Source: an uncultured Bacilli bacterium (lineage in GTDB: Bacteria > Bacillota_I > Bacilli_A > ML615J-28 > CAG-313). Taken from it: a stretch of DNA of 64,000 nucleotides. The stretch is taken from assembly GCA_944326155.1 (NCBI GenBank), contig CALVCV010000004.1, positions 23,910-87,909 of the forward strand, given 5' to 3'. The notes beneath the pieces were generated by a model. That model had not been told where the DNA came from, did not search any database, and saw nothing but the letters and a program-made list of their open reading frames with translations. How positions within the stretch are numbered: position 1 is the stretch's first letter; each line of letters begins with the position of its first letter. The position numbers and the translations under genes were made by a program. Below are positions 26,407 through 35,731 of this stretch, in pieces.

Positions 26407-27696
26407 TTACTCCAATCCAAGGCGTTTGTAAATTGTATCCACGCCTTTTAAATAAAATTTTATATCAAAGCATTTTTCTAAATCATCTTTTAGGATATCT
26501 GCTACTTTGGTGTTTTTAAGTAATGTTAAAAGATTTTGATCAGAATTTAATGCTATCATTGCTTGTTCTTGAACTAAATCATAGGCTTCATTACGACTTA
26601 TACCCTTTTCTACTAATGCGTTGACCACATGGCCTGAAAATAATGCTCCATTGGTTAAATGTATATTTTTCAACATTTTCTCAGGGAAAACTGTTAAGTT
26701 ATCAAGAACAATCTGATAACGATTTAACATATAATCAATTAGTGTAGTTGCGTCTGCCAAAATAATTCTTTCAGCAGATGAATGACTAATATCTCTTTCA
26801 TGCCATAAGATATTATTATCAAATGCGACAATTAACTGACTTTTTACAACCCGTGCACAACCACAAATATTTTCAGAAGCAATTGGATTTCTTTTGTGAG
26901 GCATGGCACTAGAACCTTTTTGCCCTTTGGCAAAAAATTCTTCTACTTCTTTTACTTCACTTCTTGATAAATGACGAATTTCAACCGCAATTTTTTCAAG
27001 TGTAGAGGCAATCTGAGCAAGTGTATACATATATTCGCAGTGACGATCTCGTGATAAAACTTGTGTTGAAATTTTAGCAAAATCTAAATTTAGTTGAGCA
27101 CAAGCAATTTCTTCTACAACACAAGGTGTATTGGCAAAATTACCTACAGCACCACTTAGTTTACCCACTTCAACCACTTTTCTTGCTCTTTTAAAACGGT
27201 CTAAGTTACGCATCATTTCATCATACCAAAGTGCCCATTTTAAACCAAATGAGGTGACTTCCGCATGCATGCCATGGGTTCTACCCATACATGGCGTATC
27301 TTTATATTTTAAAGCTTGCCTTTTTAACATTTGAATAAAAACTTCTAAATCTTTTTCAATAATTATATTAACTTTTTTTAAAGTAAGGGCTATTGCGGTA
27401 TCTACAACATCCGTACTAGTAAGACCATAGTGAAGCCATTTTCCTTCATTTTGCATATGTTCTGTAACGGCTTTTAAAAAAGCAATTACATCATGGTGGG
27501 TTACTTTTTCAATTTCCACAATTCGTTCAACATCAAATGTAGCATTTTGAACCATTTTTTCATAATCTTCTTGGGGAACTACACCAAGTTTGCAATAAGC
27601 ATATGATGCAGCAAGTTCTACTTCTAGCATTTGGGTAAACCTACTTTTTAGGCTCCATAAATCTTGCATTGCCTTTCTTGAATATCTTTCTATCAT
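26407..27696 (-). CDS. purB: Adenylosuccinate lyase
   Basis: Cleaves SAICAR and adenylosuccinate, releasing fumarate. 429 residues. The fumarase-superfamily signature GSSAMPHKRNP is visible, as are HYGLTSTDVVDTA and TPCMGRTHGMHAEVTSFGLK. The ATG at 27696 was chosen because it follows GTGGTGATAAT and gives the usual N-terminus MIERYSR. It leads the purB-purA-FAD dehydrogenase-hpt unit from a good promoter 38 nt upstream. There is no purine riboswitch in the short leader. Confidence 0.98.
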   Translation of the reverse strand: MIERYSRKAMQDLWSLKSRFTQMLEVELAASYAYCKLGVVPQEDYEKMVQNATFDVERIVEIEKVTHHDVIAFLKAVTEHMQNEGKWLHYGLTSTDVVDTAIALTLKKVNIIIEKDLEVFIQMLKRQALKYKDTPCMGRTHGMHAEVTSFGLKWALWYDEMMRNLDRFKRARKVVEVGKLSGAVGNFANTPCVVEEIACAQLNLDFAKISTQVLSRDRHCEYMYTLAQIASTLEKIAVEIRHLSRSEVKEVEEFFAKGQKGSSAMPHKRNPIASENICGCARVVKSQLIVAFDNNILWHERDISHSSAERIILADATTLIDYMLNRYQIVLDNLTVFPEKMLKNIHLTNGALFSGHVVNALVEKGISRNEAYDLVQEQAMIALNSDQNLLTLLKNTKVADILKDDLEKCFDIKFYLKGVDTIYKRLGLE

Positions 27697-27733
27697 ATTA
27701 TCACCACTCAATTTACTACTAAAGTCAATTCAT

Positions 27734-27762
27734 ATTATAACAAATCTTAGTCAATTTAACAA
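27734..27762 (-). promoter_or_regulatory. Promoter of purB operon
   Basis: Minus strand: TTGTTA (27757-27762), 17-bp spacer, TATAAT (27734-27739). Confidence 0.75.
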
Positions 27763-27791
27763 TCAAATAACTGACAAAATATTATCTATTT

Positions 27792-29576
27792 TTATATTAG
27801 ATTAGACGCTCTTTTTTTTAACTTTAAATTTTCTACAATATCTTGATAGGTGAGTAAAAGTACTTCACTATTTTGCAAGCCTTCAGCAACAATACCAAAA
27901 GTATCACCTATAATTACATATTTAGTAATTTTAGCACTTTTATCAACTGGTACTTTGGCAAGATGTTCTAGCAAATAGTCAATTGGATTATCTTCTTTTG
28001 TGAATTTGATGACTGATGGATCAACAAAATAAAGGGCAATCGCTTCTTTTAAGGCTTTATTTTCATAAACATAAAACGTAGATTTATCATCTTGATTAAG
28101 TTTTTCGTAAACATAAGCCAATTTTTCATCTACCAACCAAAGATTAGTTTTATTAGAAAAGGTATCTTCACCTGGTATAAAATATGCTTTTACTAATTCT
28201 TCAACCGATAAATTAAATTTTAACAAACGTTCTAAAATATCGCCAGCAACAGCTCTTTTTAAAATGAGATTGGCAAATTCACTATGTAAATTTTCACTAA
28301 GTGGTCCCACTAATTTTAAAAGTTTGTCTTTAGCTTCAGATGAGCCTTCTTGAAGAGTTTTATGAATTCTATCATAATTTTTTTGATTAAACTTTAAATT
28401 AAGGCGGCTTAATTCCATCGATAATTTATCTTTGTTCAAAGCAATGTGATAGGAAATATTTTTTAATTCATCAGGTGCGTATTTGGTCAAATATTTATAT
28501 TGTGGACAATACGATTCAATATAGTCAAAAACTTGATTATTTCGAAGATTAATCATCGGTTCTAAATAATTTGTTAAAAAGGAACGCATTTCACTATATA
28601 CTAGTTCATATAAATTAATAGCCAGTTCAAAATGAGGAAATTCTTCGTCTTTTTCATTTTCAAAAATAACATTACTAAAATATGTTCTTTCACTATTTAC
28701 ATCCTTATCAAGGAATTCACCACTAACATAACACTGATAAATTGCCTTTTTACCATCAATTGCAAAAAAGTTCGGAATATCTTCAATATTGGTAATATCA
28801 TAACTACAAACTACTCTATTTTGAGCACATATATATATTTTATGTTTAGAAGTTGTTGTGGCATGTAAGAAAACATGTCGAATGTCGAATTCCACATTAT
28901 TATAACTGATTCTTTTACTTTGAGTTTTAATAAATTTTTCTTTTTCAAAAAAATGATTTAAATTTATTTTATCTATTTCATCTTCAATATCAATTTGTGG
29001 CATTGAACCAATTACAAAATATGTTGCAAAGTGTTCGATAATTTTGCTTGCAATATCTTTGAGTGAAACCTCTGTAACTGGTCGATATTCAGGATATAAA
29101 TTACGTAGTAAAATGCGGGTTTCAATTTCCGTATTGCTGTCTACTTCTTTTACGGTTTCGTTATGAATTTCATCATCAATATTAAACTGAAAACTACGTT
29201 TATATTTTTTGCCATTTTCTTCAAATATACTTGTAACATATATCATTTCAAATGCTTTTAACCAGTTAATACGTCCAACACCTTTACCACCACGTTCAAT
29301 TTTATAATCGGAATCACTAGTAATGAAAGATTCATAGTTGCATTCAATAAAACCAATCCCATTATCTATAATTTCAATCGCAAAAATACCAGAAGTAAAG
29401 TCTGCAATCCGGTAGCTATCTCTTTCAATTCGAATTTTAATAAACGAATTAATAAAATGATGGTCTCTTTCTTCAATTGCTTGGATGGAATTCATGATGG
29501 CCTCAAATAATGGCACAAAGGAATCACCAGTTGCTAATTTAAAATTTCTTACCCGATTTTTAAAATTGAATTTCAT
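27792..29576 (-). CDS. Stand-alone GHKL ATPase (HSP90/HATPase-like), function unknown
   Basis: 594 residues. The N-terminus is a GHKL ATP-binding domain: N box LFEAIMNSIQA (Glu25, Asn29), G1 box DNGIGF at 71-76 and G2 box GGKGVGR near 96-102. The rest (residues about 200-594) has no domain I recognise; no histidine-kinase phosphoacceptor, receiver, MutL or HSP90 client-domain signature is seen. The ATG at 29576 follows TTGAGGTATTAGTT. A longer reading from 29642 is rejected because it runs through the promoter at 29614-29642. It forms its own unit. ATPases of this build occur in some antiphage systems, but no partner gene is adjacent, so the role stays open. Confidence 0.75.
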   Translation of the reverse strand: MKFNFKNRVRNFKLATGDSFVPLFEAIMNSIQAIEERDHHFINSFIKIRIERDSYRIADFTSGIFAIEIIDNGIGFIECNYESFITSDSDYKIERGGKGVGRINWLKAFEMIYVTSIFEENGKKYKRSFQFNIDDEIHNETVKEVDSNTEIETRILLRNLYPEYRPVTEVSLKDIASKIIEHFATYFVIGSMPQIDIEDEIDKINLNHFFEKEKFIKTQSKRISYNNVEFDIRHVFLHATTTSKHKIYICAQNRVVCSYDITNIEDIPNFFAIDGKKAIYQCYVSGEFLDKDVNSERTYFSNVIFENEKDEEFPHFELAINLYELVYSEMRSFLTNYLEPMINLRNNQVFDYIESYCPQYKYLTKYAPDELKNISYHIALNKDKLSMELSRLNLKFNQKNYDRIHKTLQEGSSEAKDKLLKLVGPLSENLHSEFANLILKRAVAGDILERLLKFNLSVEELVKAYFIPGEDTFSNKTNLWLVDEKLAYVYEKLNQDDKSTFYVYENKALKEAIALYFVDPSVIKFTKEDNPIDYLLEHLAKVPVDKSAKITKYVIIGDTFGIVAEGLQNSEVLLLTYQDIVENLKLKKRASNLI

Positions 29577-29613
29577 AACTAATACCTCAACTTTTATATC
29601 TTTTGACTTGTTT

Positions 29614-29642
29614 AGTATAACAAATTTCATCTTTTTTTGCAA
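29614..29642 (-). promoter_or_regulatory. Promoter of GHKL ATPase gene
   Basis: Minus strand: TTGCAA (29637-29642), 17-bp spacer, TATACT (29614-29619). It places transcription start near 29607, supporting the start codon at 29576. Confidence 0.72.
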
Positions 29643-29658
29643 ATAATATAAAAAGTTA

Positions 29659-29667
29659 TGTTATAAT
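29659..29667 (+). promoter_or_regulatory. Extended -10 promoter of histidine phosphatase gene
   Basis: TGTTATAAT forms an extended -10. The same palindromic TTGCAA used by the divergent promoter lies 19 bp upstream. Confidence 0.6.
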
Positions 29668-29705
29668 AGTAATATATATAAAATTTTTAAATTCAAGGAG
29701 TTACA

Positions 29706-30275
29706 ATGAATACATTAATTTGCCTAGTTCGTCATGGTCAAACTGACTGGAATAAACAATTTTTAATTCAAGGGCGTTATGATATTCCCTTAAATGATGA
29801 AGGTCGCAAACAAATTGCAAAAACTATCTTGCGCTTAAAAAATTATGATATTAAATGGGATGTTTTTTTAAGTAGTCCCCTTATAAGAGCCAAAGAAACA
29901 TGTGAGATTATTAAAAAAAATCTTGGATATCAAGAGAATGAAATTATCATTCGCAACAATTTAATTGAACGAGAATTTGGTGAAGCTGATGGCATTCAAA
30001 TTAATGATGCGGTATATGCTCGTATTTTAAAAAATGACTATGCAAATATTGAAACTTCAATCGCAATTAGTAAGCGAGCGCTAGATGAAATTATGGCTAT
30101 TGATAAAGCACATGCTGGAAAAAAAGTATTAGTCGTTACCCATTCTCACTTCATTAAAGCTTTATTCACCCAGCTTGATTCCACCTTAACTTTTCAGTCT
30201 TTTTTAGCAAATGGAGCTTTAAATTTTTTAGAAATCAAAGATGGTAAAGTGATTCGTTTTGCTTTTAATCAATAA
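29706..30275 (+). CDS. Histidine phosphatase family protein (phosphoglycerate mutase-like)
   Basis: 189-residue member of the branch with a phosphorylated histidine: LVRHGQTDWN at residues 7-16 (catalytic His) and THSHFIKALF with the second His. The acid residue region IEREFGEADG is present. AAGGAG precedes the ATG at 29706. Size and motifs fit broad-specificity phosphatases such as PhoE or GpmB rather than a glycolytic mutase, which is larger (about 230-250 residues). Substrate unknown. It is monocistronic, ending at a shared bidirectional terminator. Confidence 0.88.
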   Translation: MNTLICLVRHGQTDWNKQFLIQGRYDIPLNDEGRKQIAKTILRLKNYDIKWDVFLSSPLIRAKETCEIIKKNLGYQENEIIIRNNLIEREFGEADGIQINDAVYARILKNDYANIETSIAISKRALDEIMAIDKAHAGKKVLVVTHSHFIKALFTQLDSTLTFQSFLANGALNFLEIKDGKVIRFAFNQ

Positions 30276-30325
30276 AATTTATAGTTTTTTTAATATGCAA
30301 ATATTTCCTATGAAAATTAAAAAAT

Positions 30326-30367
30326 AAAACGTTAGCATAACTGTTTTTTTAGTATGTCTAACGTTTT
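30326..30367. terminator. Bidirectional terminator between histidine phosphatase gene and fhs
   Basis: AAAACGTTAG pairs with CTAACGTTTT, with CATA/TATG pairing inside. T runs follow on both strands. Confidence 0.8.
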
Positions 30368-30385
30368 TTTTATTTTAGTTATTTT

Positions 30386-32053
30386 TTAGAATAACCCTGA
30401 AATTTTACCATTTTCATCGACATCAATTCCCTCAGCAGCAGGTACTTTTGGTAATCCTGGCATTGTCATAATTTTACCTGTTAAAACAACGATAAAGCCT
30501 GCACCAGCACTAATTTTAACATTTCTTATGGTTACTATAAAATCAGTTGGTGCACCTAATTTTGTTGCATCATCAGAAAAGCTATATTGTGTTTTAGCAA
30601 TACAAATTGGTAATTTGCTAAATCCTAATTCAGTTAAACGTTTGATTTGTTCTTGAGCGTTTTTCAATATTTTGATATCACTACCACCATATACTTTGGT
30701 GACAACCGCTTTAATCTTTTCTTCAATTGATAAATCATCCATATAACTAAACTGGAAGTCATTTTTTTCTTCACAAAGTTTGATAACTTCTTTAGCAAGA
30801 GCAATACCACCTTTACCACCTTCTGCCCAAACAGTCGATAACACAACATTCACACCAAGTTCTTTGCATTTTTTAATAATTAATTCAACTTCTTTATCAG
30901 TGTCAGTTGGAAAACGATTGATTGCAACAACCGAAGGTAGTTTATAGACATTTTTAATGTTTGATACATGTCTTAAAAGATTAGGAATACCTGCCTCAAG
31001 TGCCTCTAAATCTTCCTTTGCTAAGGAATCTTTTGAAAGTCCACCATGCATTTTTAATGCTCTAATTGTAGCTACAATGACTACTGCATCAGGTTTTAAA
31101 CCTGCTACGCGGCATTTGATGTCTAAGAATTTTTCTGCACCAAGGTCAGCACCAAAACCTGCCTCAGTTACCACATAATCACCTAGTTTTAATGCAAGTT
31201 TTGTTGCAACCACCGAATTACAACCATGAGCAATATTTGCAAATGGTCCACCATGTACCAGTGCAGGTGTATGTTCTAAAGTTTGAACAAGATTAGGTTT
31301 TAAGGCATCTTTTAATAATGCTGCCATTGCACCTTCTGCTTTTAAATCATGAGCAGTAACTGGTTTATCATCAGTTGTATAACCAACAATGATTCTACCA
31401 AGACGCTCCTTTAAATCAGTAATCGAATTAGCAAGACATAAAACTGCCATAATTTCTGATGCAACAGTAATATCATAACCATCTTGACGCTCAACGCCAT
31501 TAAATTTACCACCTTGACCATCTGTAATAAAACGAAGTTGGCGATCATTCATATCGACACATCTACGCCAAGTAATTTTATTAATATCAATACCTAATTC
31601 GTTTCCTTGATAGATATGATTATCTAACATTGCAGCAAGCAAATTATTTGCGGCACCGATTGCATGAAAATCGCCAGTAAAATGTAAATTAATATCTTCC
31701 ATTGGGACAACTTGAGCATATCCACCACCAGCTGCTCCACCTTTGATACCAAATACGGGACCAAGCGATGGCTCTCTTAAGGCAACCATAACATTTTTAC
31801 CAATTGCTTTTAGACCATCAGCTAATCCGATAGTCGTTGTTGTTTTACCTTCACCTGCAGGAGTTGGGGTAATTGCAGTTACAAGAATCAACTTACCATT
31901 TGGTTTTTTTAAATCTTTCATAATTGAAAGATCAACCTTAGCTTTATAATTGCCATATTGTTCTAAATACTTTTCATCAATTTTGGCTGCCTTGGCAATT
32001 TCTTTAATGTTTTCGGGTTTGACCGATTGTGCAATTTGAATATCTGTTAACAT
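30386..32053 (-). CDS. fhs: Formate-tetrahydrofolate ligase
   Basis: Makes 10-formyl-THF from formate, THF and ATP, feeding purine synthesis and formyl-Met. 555 residues, family length. P-loop [18 protein letters not shown] near 63-80, [20 protein letters not shown] and the substrate-site [19 protein letters not shown] are diagnostic. AGGAGGATGAACT precedes the ATG. A TATAAT at 32105-32110 may be its -10 box. It stands alone, facing a shared terminator with the histidine phosphatase gene. Confidence 0.98.
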   Translation of the reverse strand: MLTDIQIAQSVKPENIKEIAKAAKIDEKYLEQYGNYKAKVDLSIMKDLKKPNGKLILVTAITPTPAGEGKTTTTIGLADGLKAIGKNVMVALREPSLGPVFGIKGGAAGGGYAQVVPMEDINLHFTGDFHAIGAANNLLAAMLDNHIYQGNELGIDINKITWRRCVDMNDRQLRFITDGQGGKFNGVERQDGYDITVASEIMAVLCLANSITDLKERLGRIIVGYTTDDKPVTAHDLKAEGAMAALLKDALKPNLVQTLEHTPALVHGGPFANIAHGCNSVVATKLALKLGDYVVTEAGFGADLGAEKFLDIKCRVAGLKPDAVVIVATIRALKMHGGLSKDSLAKEDLEALEAGIPNLLRHVSNIKNVYKLPSVVAINRFPTDTDKEVELIIKKCKELGVNVVLSTVWAEGGKGGIALAKEVIKLCEEKNDFQFSYMDDLSIEEKIKAVVTKVYGGSDIKILKNAQEQIKRLTELGFSKLPICIAKTQYSFSDDATKLGAPTDFIVTIRNVKISAGAGFIVVLTGKIMTMPGLPKVPAAEGIDVDENGKISGLF

Positions 32054-32124
32054 AGTTCATCCTCCTAATATTTTACTATTTTTTATTCTTAATTGATAGT
32101 TTAAATTATATCTTTAAATAAAAA

Positions 32125-33045
32125 TTAAAAAGTAATAGCACAACTTACATTTGGATATGGTATTTTCATTATAAGTGTACCATCTTCAACATCAATAAAA
32201 CTGATATTATTCGAATTTTTATTTAAACTAATAATATACTTCTTACTGTCATCTAATATCATATGTCTTGAATGTTTCCCATAAACATCAAACATCGTTT
32301 GATAGATAAGCAAATGATTTTTTAATTCATAGACAGTAATCTTTTCAAGTCCTCTATTGGAAACGTATAAATGATGATTATGAACCAACAAAGTTGCACC
32401 ATAACTTTCTACATCAATATGATTTAAAGTAGAAATAACTTGTAGCAATTTTTCTTCCTTATCTAATACTAAAACCTCATTGGAATATTCACTTACGACA
32501 TATGTATATCCATCATACATCATCCCATGCCTTGGGCCTGTTTTTTTAGGTAATATTATTCTTTTTTCTAAATTTAAGTCTTTATTACATCTATAAATCA
32601 TATCACCTATAATATTGATAATATATACTTTTTCTTCATCTTCACTTAGATATACACAATGACACTTTGATGGGAAATGAATATCTTTTATATATATAAG
32701 ATTGCTAAAAAAACCTCCATCAAAATCAATTTTCATATAGGCGCCATCAAAGTAACTTGCACCATAAATCCGCTTGTGTTTTTTGGAATACACAAGATGA
32801 GTTAAAGATTCTCCAGGTATACTCATCCTTGACAATTCGATAAGACTATTACCTTTTATTTGATAAGATACAAGAGCTAAAGGCTCTTTGGTATAACTAA
32901 CAATAAAATCATCTATCTTCACAAAAAAAGTTGGTTCATTTAACTTTTTTTGATCTAATATTTGATATGTTTTTCTTTTTATATCAACATCCAAATAAGA
33001 AAGTGCAAATTCATCTGTATTATAACTTGAAACTATCAATTTCAT
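32125..33045 (-). CDS. Lactonase-family beta-propeller protein
   Basis: 306 residues with repeating beta-propeller strands. GPRHGMMYDGYTYVVSEYSN is the best-conserved block of the YkgB/6-phosphogluconolactonase beta-propeller family, and YVSNRG matches the next blade. In that family the enzyme hydrolyses 6-phosphogluconolactone, but many members have other or unknown substrates. No signal peptide, so cytoplasmic. AAAGGATTAAAAT precedes the ATG. It appears to be a single-gene unit; no pentose-phosphate gene is adjacent. Confidence 0.75.
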   Translation of the reverse strand: MKLIVSSYNTDEFALSYLDVDIKRKTYQILDQKKLNEPTFFVKIDDFIVSYTKEPLALVSYQIKGNSLIELSRMSIPGESLTHLVYSKKHKRIYGASYFDGAYMKIDFDGGFFSNLIYIKDIHFPSKCHCVYLSEDEEKVYIINIIGDMIYRCNKDLNLEKRIILPKKTGPRHGMMYDGYTYVVSEYSNEVLVLDKEEKLLQVISTLNHIDVESYGATLLVHNHHLYVSNRGLEKITVYELKNHLLIYQTMFDVYGKHSRHMILDDSKKYIISLNKNSNNISFIDVEDGTLIMKIPYPNVSCAITF

Positions 33046-33082
33046 ATTTTAATCCTTTGCTATCTTTTAATGAATTATATCT

Positions 33083-33111
33083 ATTTTACCATAAATAGTT
33101 ATCAAAAGCAA
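33083..33111 (-). promoter_or_regulatory. Probable promoter of lactonase-like gene
   Basis: Minus strand: TTGCTT (33106-33111), 17-bp spacer, TGG-TAAAAT extended -10 (33083-33088). Confidence 0.5.
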
Positions 33112-33161
33112 AAAAAATATCTTTCAAATAGTTAATATGACATATTTGAAAGATATTTTTT
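33112..33161 (-). terminator. Long perfect terminator after the coat-protein pair
   Basis: A 19-bp perfect stem (33112-33130 with 33143-33161), 12-nt loop, ending 1 nt from the stop codon at 33163. A/T-rich on both arms, so it may act in both directions. Confidence 0.8.
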
Positions 33162-33162
33162 A

Positions 33163-33411
33163 TTATTTTTGGGTTGCAAATTTAAGATAGGCTTTTTTTA
33201 CTTCTGTGGTATCAGCCATCTGTGTTTGATACCAACCCTTTTGCTCCATCTTTTGATAAATTTCTGATTGCATAATAAGTAGTTCATTTAAACTATTGTG
33301 AAACGTCGAAAGGACATAAGGGGTAGATGATTCAATTGTTCCATGCATATATAAATCACATAGTCCTTTACTAACAAGTAGTAAATCTTCCATTAATGTT
33401 TTATCTTCCAC
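33163..33411 (-). CDS. CotF-like spore coat protein, second subunit
   Basis: 82 residues, helical, matching the C-terminal half of the CotF family: DLLLVSKGLCDLY, then ESSTPYVLSTFHNSLNELL and the ending MEQKGWYQ. I chose the GTG at 33411: AGGAGG lies 8 nt upstream, whereas the frame's earlier GTG is inside that Shine-Dalgarno site. It overlaps the preceding partner by 11 nt. In several spore formers CotF-type proteins are encoded as two small adjacent genes, as here. Role as a coat component is by family. Confidence 0.75.
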   Translation of the reverse strand: MEDKTLMEDLLLVSKGLCDLYMHGTIESSTPYVLSTFHNSLNELLIMQSEIYQKMEQKGWYQTQMADTTEVKKAYLKFATQK

Positions 33412-33595
33412 TTGTGGCACCTCCTAAAACATTTAAAAATCTTGTCTCTAAAGCTTGATTTTTTTGACTCAAAGTTTGAACAAAGGCTTTTAAAGTTGGA
33501 TCTTGAAGATTTTGTGCATATATATCACAAAGGGTTTTCATGTGTTTAAGATGTCCTAAAGCATCTTCAACATACAATAATTCTTTTTCTGTCAT
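33401..33595 (-). CDS. CotF-like spore coat protein, first subunit
   Basis: 64 residues. TEKELLYVEDALGHLKHMKTL matches the N-terminal helix pair of CotF-type proteins (ferritin-like bundle). The ATG at 33595 was chosen because GAAGGAGGATTTACCG precedes it; an earlier ATG is upstream of the Shine-Dalgarno site. It is translationally coupled to the second subunit. Upstream I looked for a sporulation-sigma promoter: GTATA at 33635-33640 is suggestive but I cannot assign a -10 with confidence. Confidence 0.75.
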   Translation of the reverse strand: MTEKELLYVEDALGHLKHMKTLCDIYAQNLQDPTLKAFVQTLSQKNQALETRFLNVLGGATSGR

Positions 33596-33661
33596 CGGTA
33601 AATCCTCCTTCAAAATTATTTTTAGCAGAATTTACCTTTTTATACATTCACGTTTCTTTTT

Positions 33662-35605
33662 TTAGTTAATACTTTTAATCATTAATTTGCACATTAGATT
33701 AGAAAACTCTACACTATTTTGAAGTTTAAAGCCTTCCATCAAAAGAGCTTGATTATATAAAAGATTAGCATAGTCTTTAATATCTTCAGGATTTTCACTA
33801 TATAATTTATTTAATGAAGTAAATAATTCATGATTAGGATTGATTTCCAAAATTCTTTCGGCTTTAATCTTATCATTTGTTGGCATAGCCTCAATTACTT
33901 TTTCCATTTCAAATGAAACACCATCGCCGCTTACTAAGCAAACAGGAGAATCAACAAGACGCTTTGATAAAACAACATCTTTAACCTCTTCTTTTAAAGC
34001 ATCTTTTAAAGCCTTTAATAACTCTTGGCTATCTTTTTGTTTTTCCTCCAATTCTTCTTTTTCTTCTTTGGTCGTAAAATCATCTAATGTAGATTGGTTA
34101 ATTGATTTAAATTCATGGTCATCATATTTATTTAAAATCTTTAAAAGAAATTCATCTACATCGTCTGTTAATATTAAAACATCATAGCCATATTTCTTAA
34201 CAATATCCATTTGAGGCATTGATAAAACTTCCGCTTTTGATTTGCCTGAAGCATAATAGATGTCTTTTTGGCCTTCTTTCATTTGTTCAACATATTCTTT
34301 AAAAGTAATCATTTTATCAGAATTTACACTACTATAAATGAGTAAATCCTGTAACATTTCTTTTTTAGAACCATAATTTTCATAAGCACCAAATTTTAAA
34401 TTAATACCATAATTTTTAAAGAAAGTAAGATATTTATCAAAATCTTCTTTTTGAAGACTTGCTAATTTATTTATAATCTTCTTTTCAATATTTTTTTGCA
34501 TTAATGTTAATACTTTATTTTGTTGTAACATTTCACGGCTAATATTAAGTGATAAATCACTAGAGTCTACAACACCTTTGACAAATCGTAAGTAGTCAGG
34601 AATTAACTCTTTACATTTATCCATGATAAATACGCCTTTAGAATAAAGTTGAAGACCTTTTTCATAATCAATAGAATGTAAGTTACGAGGAGGTAATTGT
34701 GGAATAAATAAAAGTGTGTCATAATTTATATTACCTTCAACATGAAACATTAGATGTAGCAAAGGTTTTTCAAAATCATAGAACTTTTGCATATAGAACT
34801 CATCTAAGGCTTCATCTGTTACATCACTTTTATTCTTTTTCCAAAGAGGAATCATTGAATTTAAAGTGGTAAGGTTTCTCACTTCATCATATTCACCTTC
34901 AATTTCTTTTCCTTTATCATCTAGTTTTGGTTCTTCTTTGGTCATATACATTGTAATTGGATATCTAATATAGTCAGAATATTTTTTAACCAAATATTGA
35001 AGATTATATTCATCTAAATATTGATCAAAATCAACGTCTAGTTTGCCTTCTTCACCTTTAATATTATCTTTTAAATATAGAGTAATAGTTGTACCATCTG
35101 TAACTTTACTTGATTCTTCAATTTCATAAGTATCTTCACCAGTTGAAGTAAATAAGTATCCTTTATCACTAAATGGTGACTTGGTATCCACTACTACTTT
35201 CTTACTAACCATGAAACAAGAATAGAAGCCAACACCAAATTGACCAATGGTTTCAAGTGCATCTTTGTGTTCGTCTTTACTATTTTCTAGGTTTTTAATA
35301 AAATTGAGAGTTCCTGATTTGGCAATAGTACCTAAGTTATCATTTACTTCATCATAGGTCATTCCAATACCATTATCAGAGATGGTTAAAGTTCTTGCCT
35401 CCTTATTTATCTCAATATGAATTTCATAGTCATTACGTTTGGCAAGTGAATCGTCAGTTAATGATAAATAATGATACTTATCAATTGCATCAGATGCGTT
35501 AGACAATAGTTCTCTTAAAAATATTTCTTGATTGGTATAAATAGAATTTACCATTAAGTCGAGTAATCTTTTGGATTCAGTTTTAAATTCTTTAATTTCA
35601 CTCAT
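33662..35605 (-). CDS. htpG: HSP90 chaperone HtpG
   Basis: ATP-dependent chaperone homodimer. 647 residues. The N-terminal GHKL domain has ELLSNASDAIDK, DNGIGMT and GQFGVGFYS. The middle domain includes the catalytic-loop region LSLNISREMLQQ, and a charged C-terminal dimer domain follows. AAAGGAGTAAAACAT precedes the ATG at 35605. A perfect CIRCE lies 14 nt upstream of the start, so HrcA repression and heat induction are expected. Confidence 0.98.
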   Translation of the reverse strand: MSEIKEFKTESKRLLDLMVNSIYTNQEIFLRELLSNASDAIDKYHYLSLTDDSLAKRNDYEIHIEINKEARTLTISDNGIGMTYDEVNDNLGTIAKSGTLNFIKNLENSKDEHKDALETIGQFGVGFYSCFMVSKKVVVDTKSPFSDKGYLFTSTGEDTYEIEESSKVTDGTTITLYLKDNIKGEEGKLDVDFDQYLDEYNLQYLVKKYSDYIRYPITMYMTKEEPKLDDKGKEIEGEYDEVRNLTTLNSMIPLWKKNKSDVTDEALDEFYMQKFYDFEKPLLHLMFHVEGNINYDTLLFIPQLPPRNLHSIDYEKGLQLYSKGVFIMDKCKELIPDYLRFVKGVVDSSDLSLNISREMLQQNKVLTLMQKNIEKKIINKLASLQKEDFDKYLTFFKNYGINLKFGAYENYGSKKEMLQDLLIYSSVNSDKMITFKEYVEQMKEGQKDIYYASGKSKAEVLSMPQMDIVKKYGYDVLILTDDVDEFLLKILNKYDDHEFKSINQSTLDDFTTKEEKEELEEKQKDSQELLKALKDALKEEVKDVVLSKRLVDSPVCLVSGDGVSFEMEKVIEAMPTNDKIKAERILEINPNHELFTSLNKLYSENPEDIKDYANLLYNQALLMEGFKLQNSVEFSNLMCKLMIKSIN

Positions 35606-35618
35606 ATGTTTTACTCCT

Positions 35619-35645
35619 TTAGCACTCAGATTAAATGAGTGCTAA
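35619..35645 (-). promoter_or_regulatory. CIRCE (HrcA operator) of htpG
   Basis: TTAGCACTC-N9-GAGTGCTAA matches the CIRCE consensus at all 18 arm positions. It lies between the -10 box and the Shine-Dalgarno site of htpG. Confidence 0.97.
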
Positions 35646-35649
35646 TATT

Positions 35650-35677
35650 ATTATACCCATTTTATTCCATTTGTCAA
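35650..35677 (-). promoter_or_regulatory. Promoter of htpG
   Basis: Minus strand: TTGACA (35672-35677), 16-bp spacer, TATAAT (35650-35655), directly upstream of CIRCE. Confidence 0.88.
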
Positions 35678-35703
35678 TAGGTTTAGCATTTTTTTTTAAA
35701 ATA

Positions 35704-35731
35704 AAAAACTGAAATTTAAATTTCAGTTTTT
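35704..35731 (-). terminator. Palindromic terminator overlapping the DUF3737 stop
   Basis: AAAAACTGAAATTT and its exact reverse complement form a 28-bp palindrome overlapping the first bases of the TAA (35730-35732). Confidence 0.7.

Noticed and set aside
27697..27791. Purine riboswitch or PurR box upstream of purB
   Set aside because: The leader is under 40 nt after the promoter, too short for a riboswitch, and I see no PurR-type repeats.
28000..29600. Defence island around the GHKL ATPase
   Set aside because: Neighbours are purB, a histidine phosphatase gene and fhs; no nuclease, methylase or integrase is near.
33630..33660. Sporulation-sigma promoter for the CotF pair
   Set aside because: A GTATA element exists but no convincing -10 at proper spacing; not listed as a feature.
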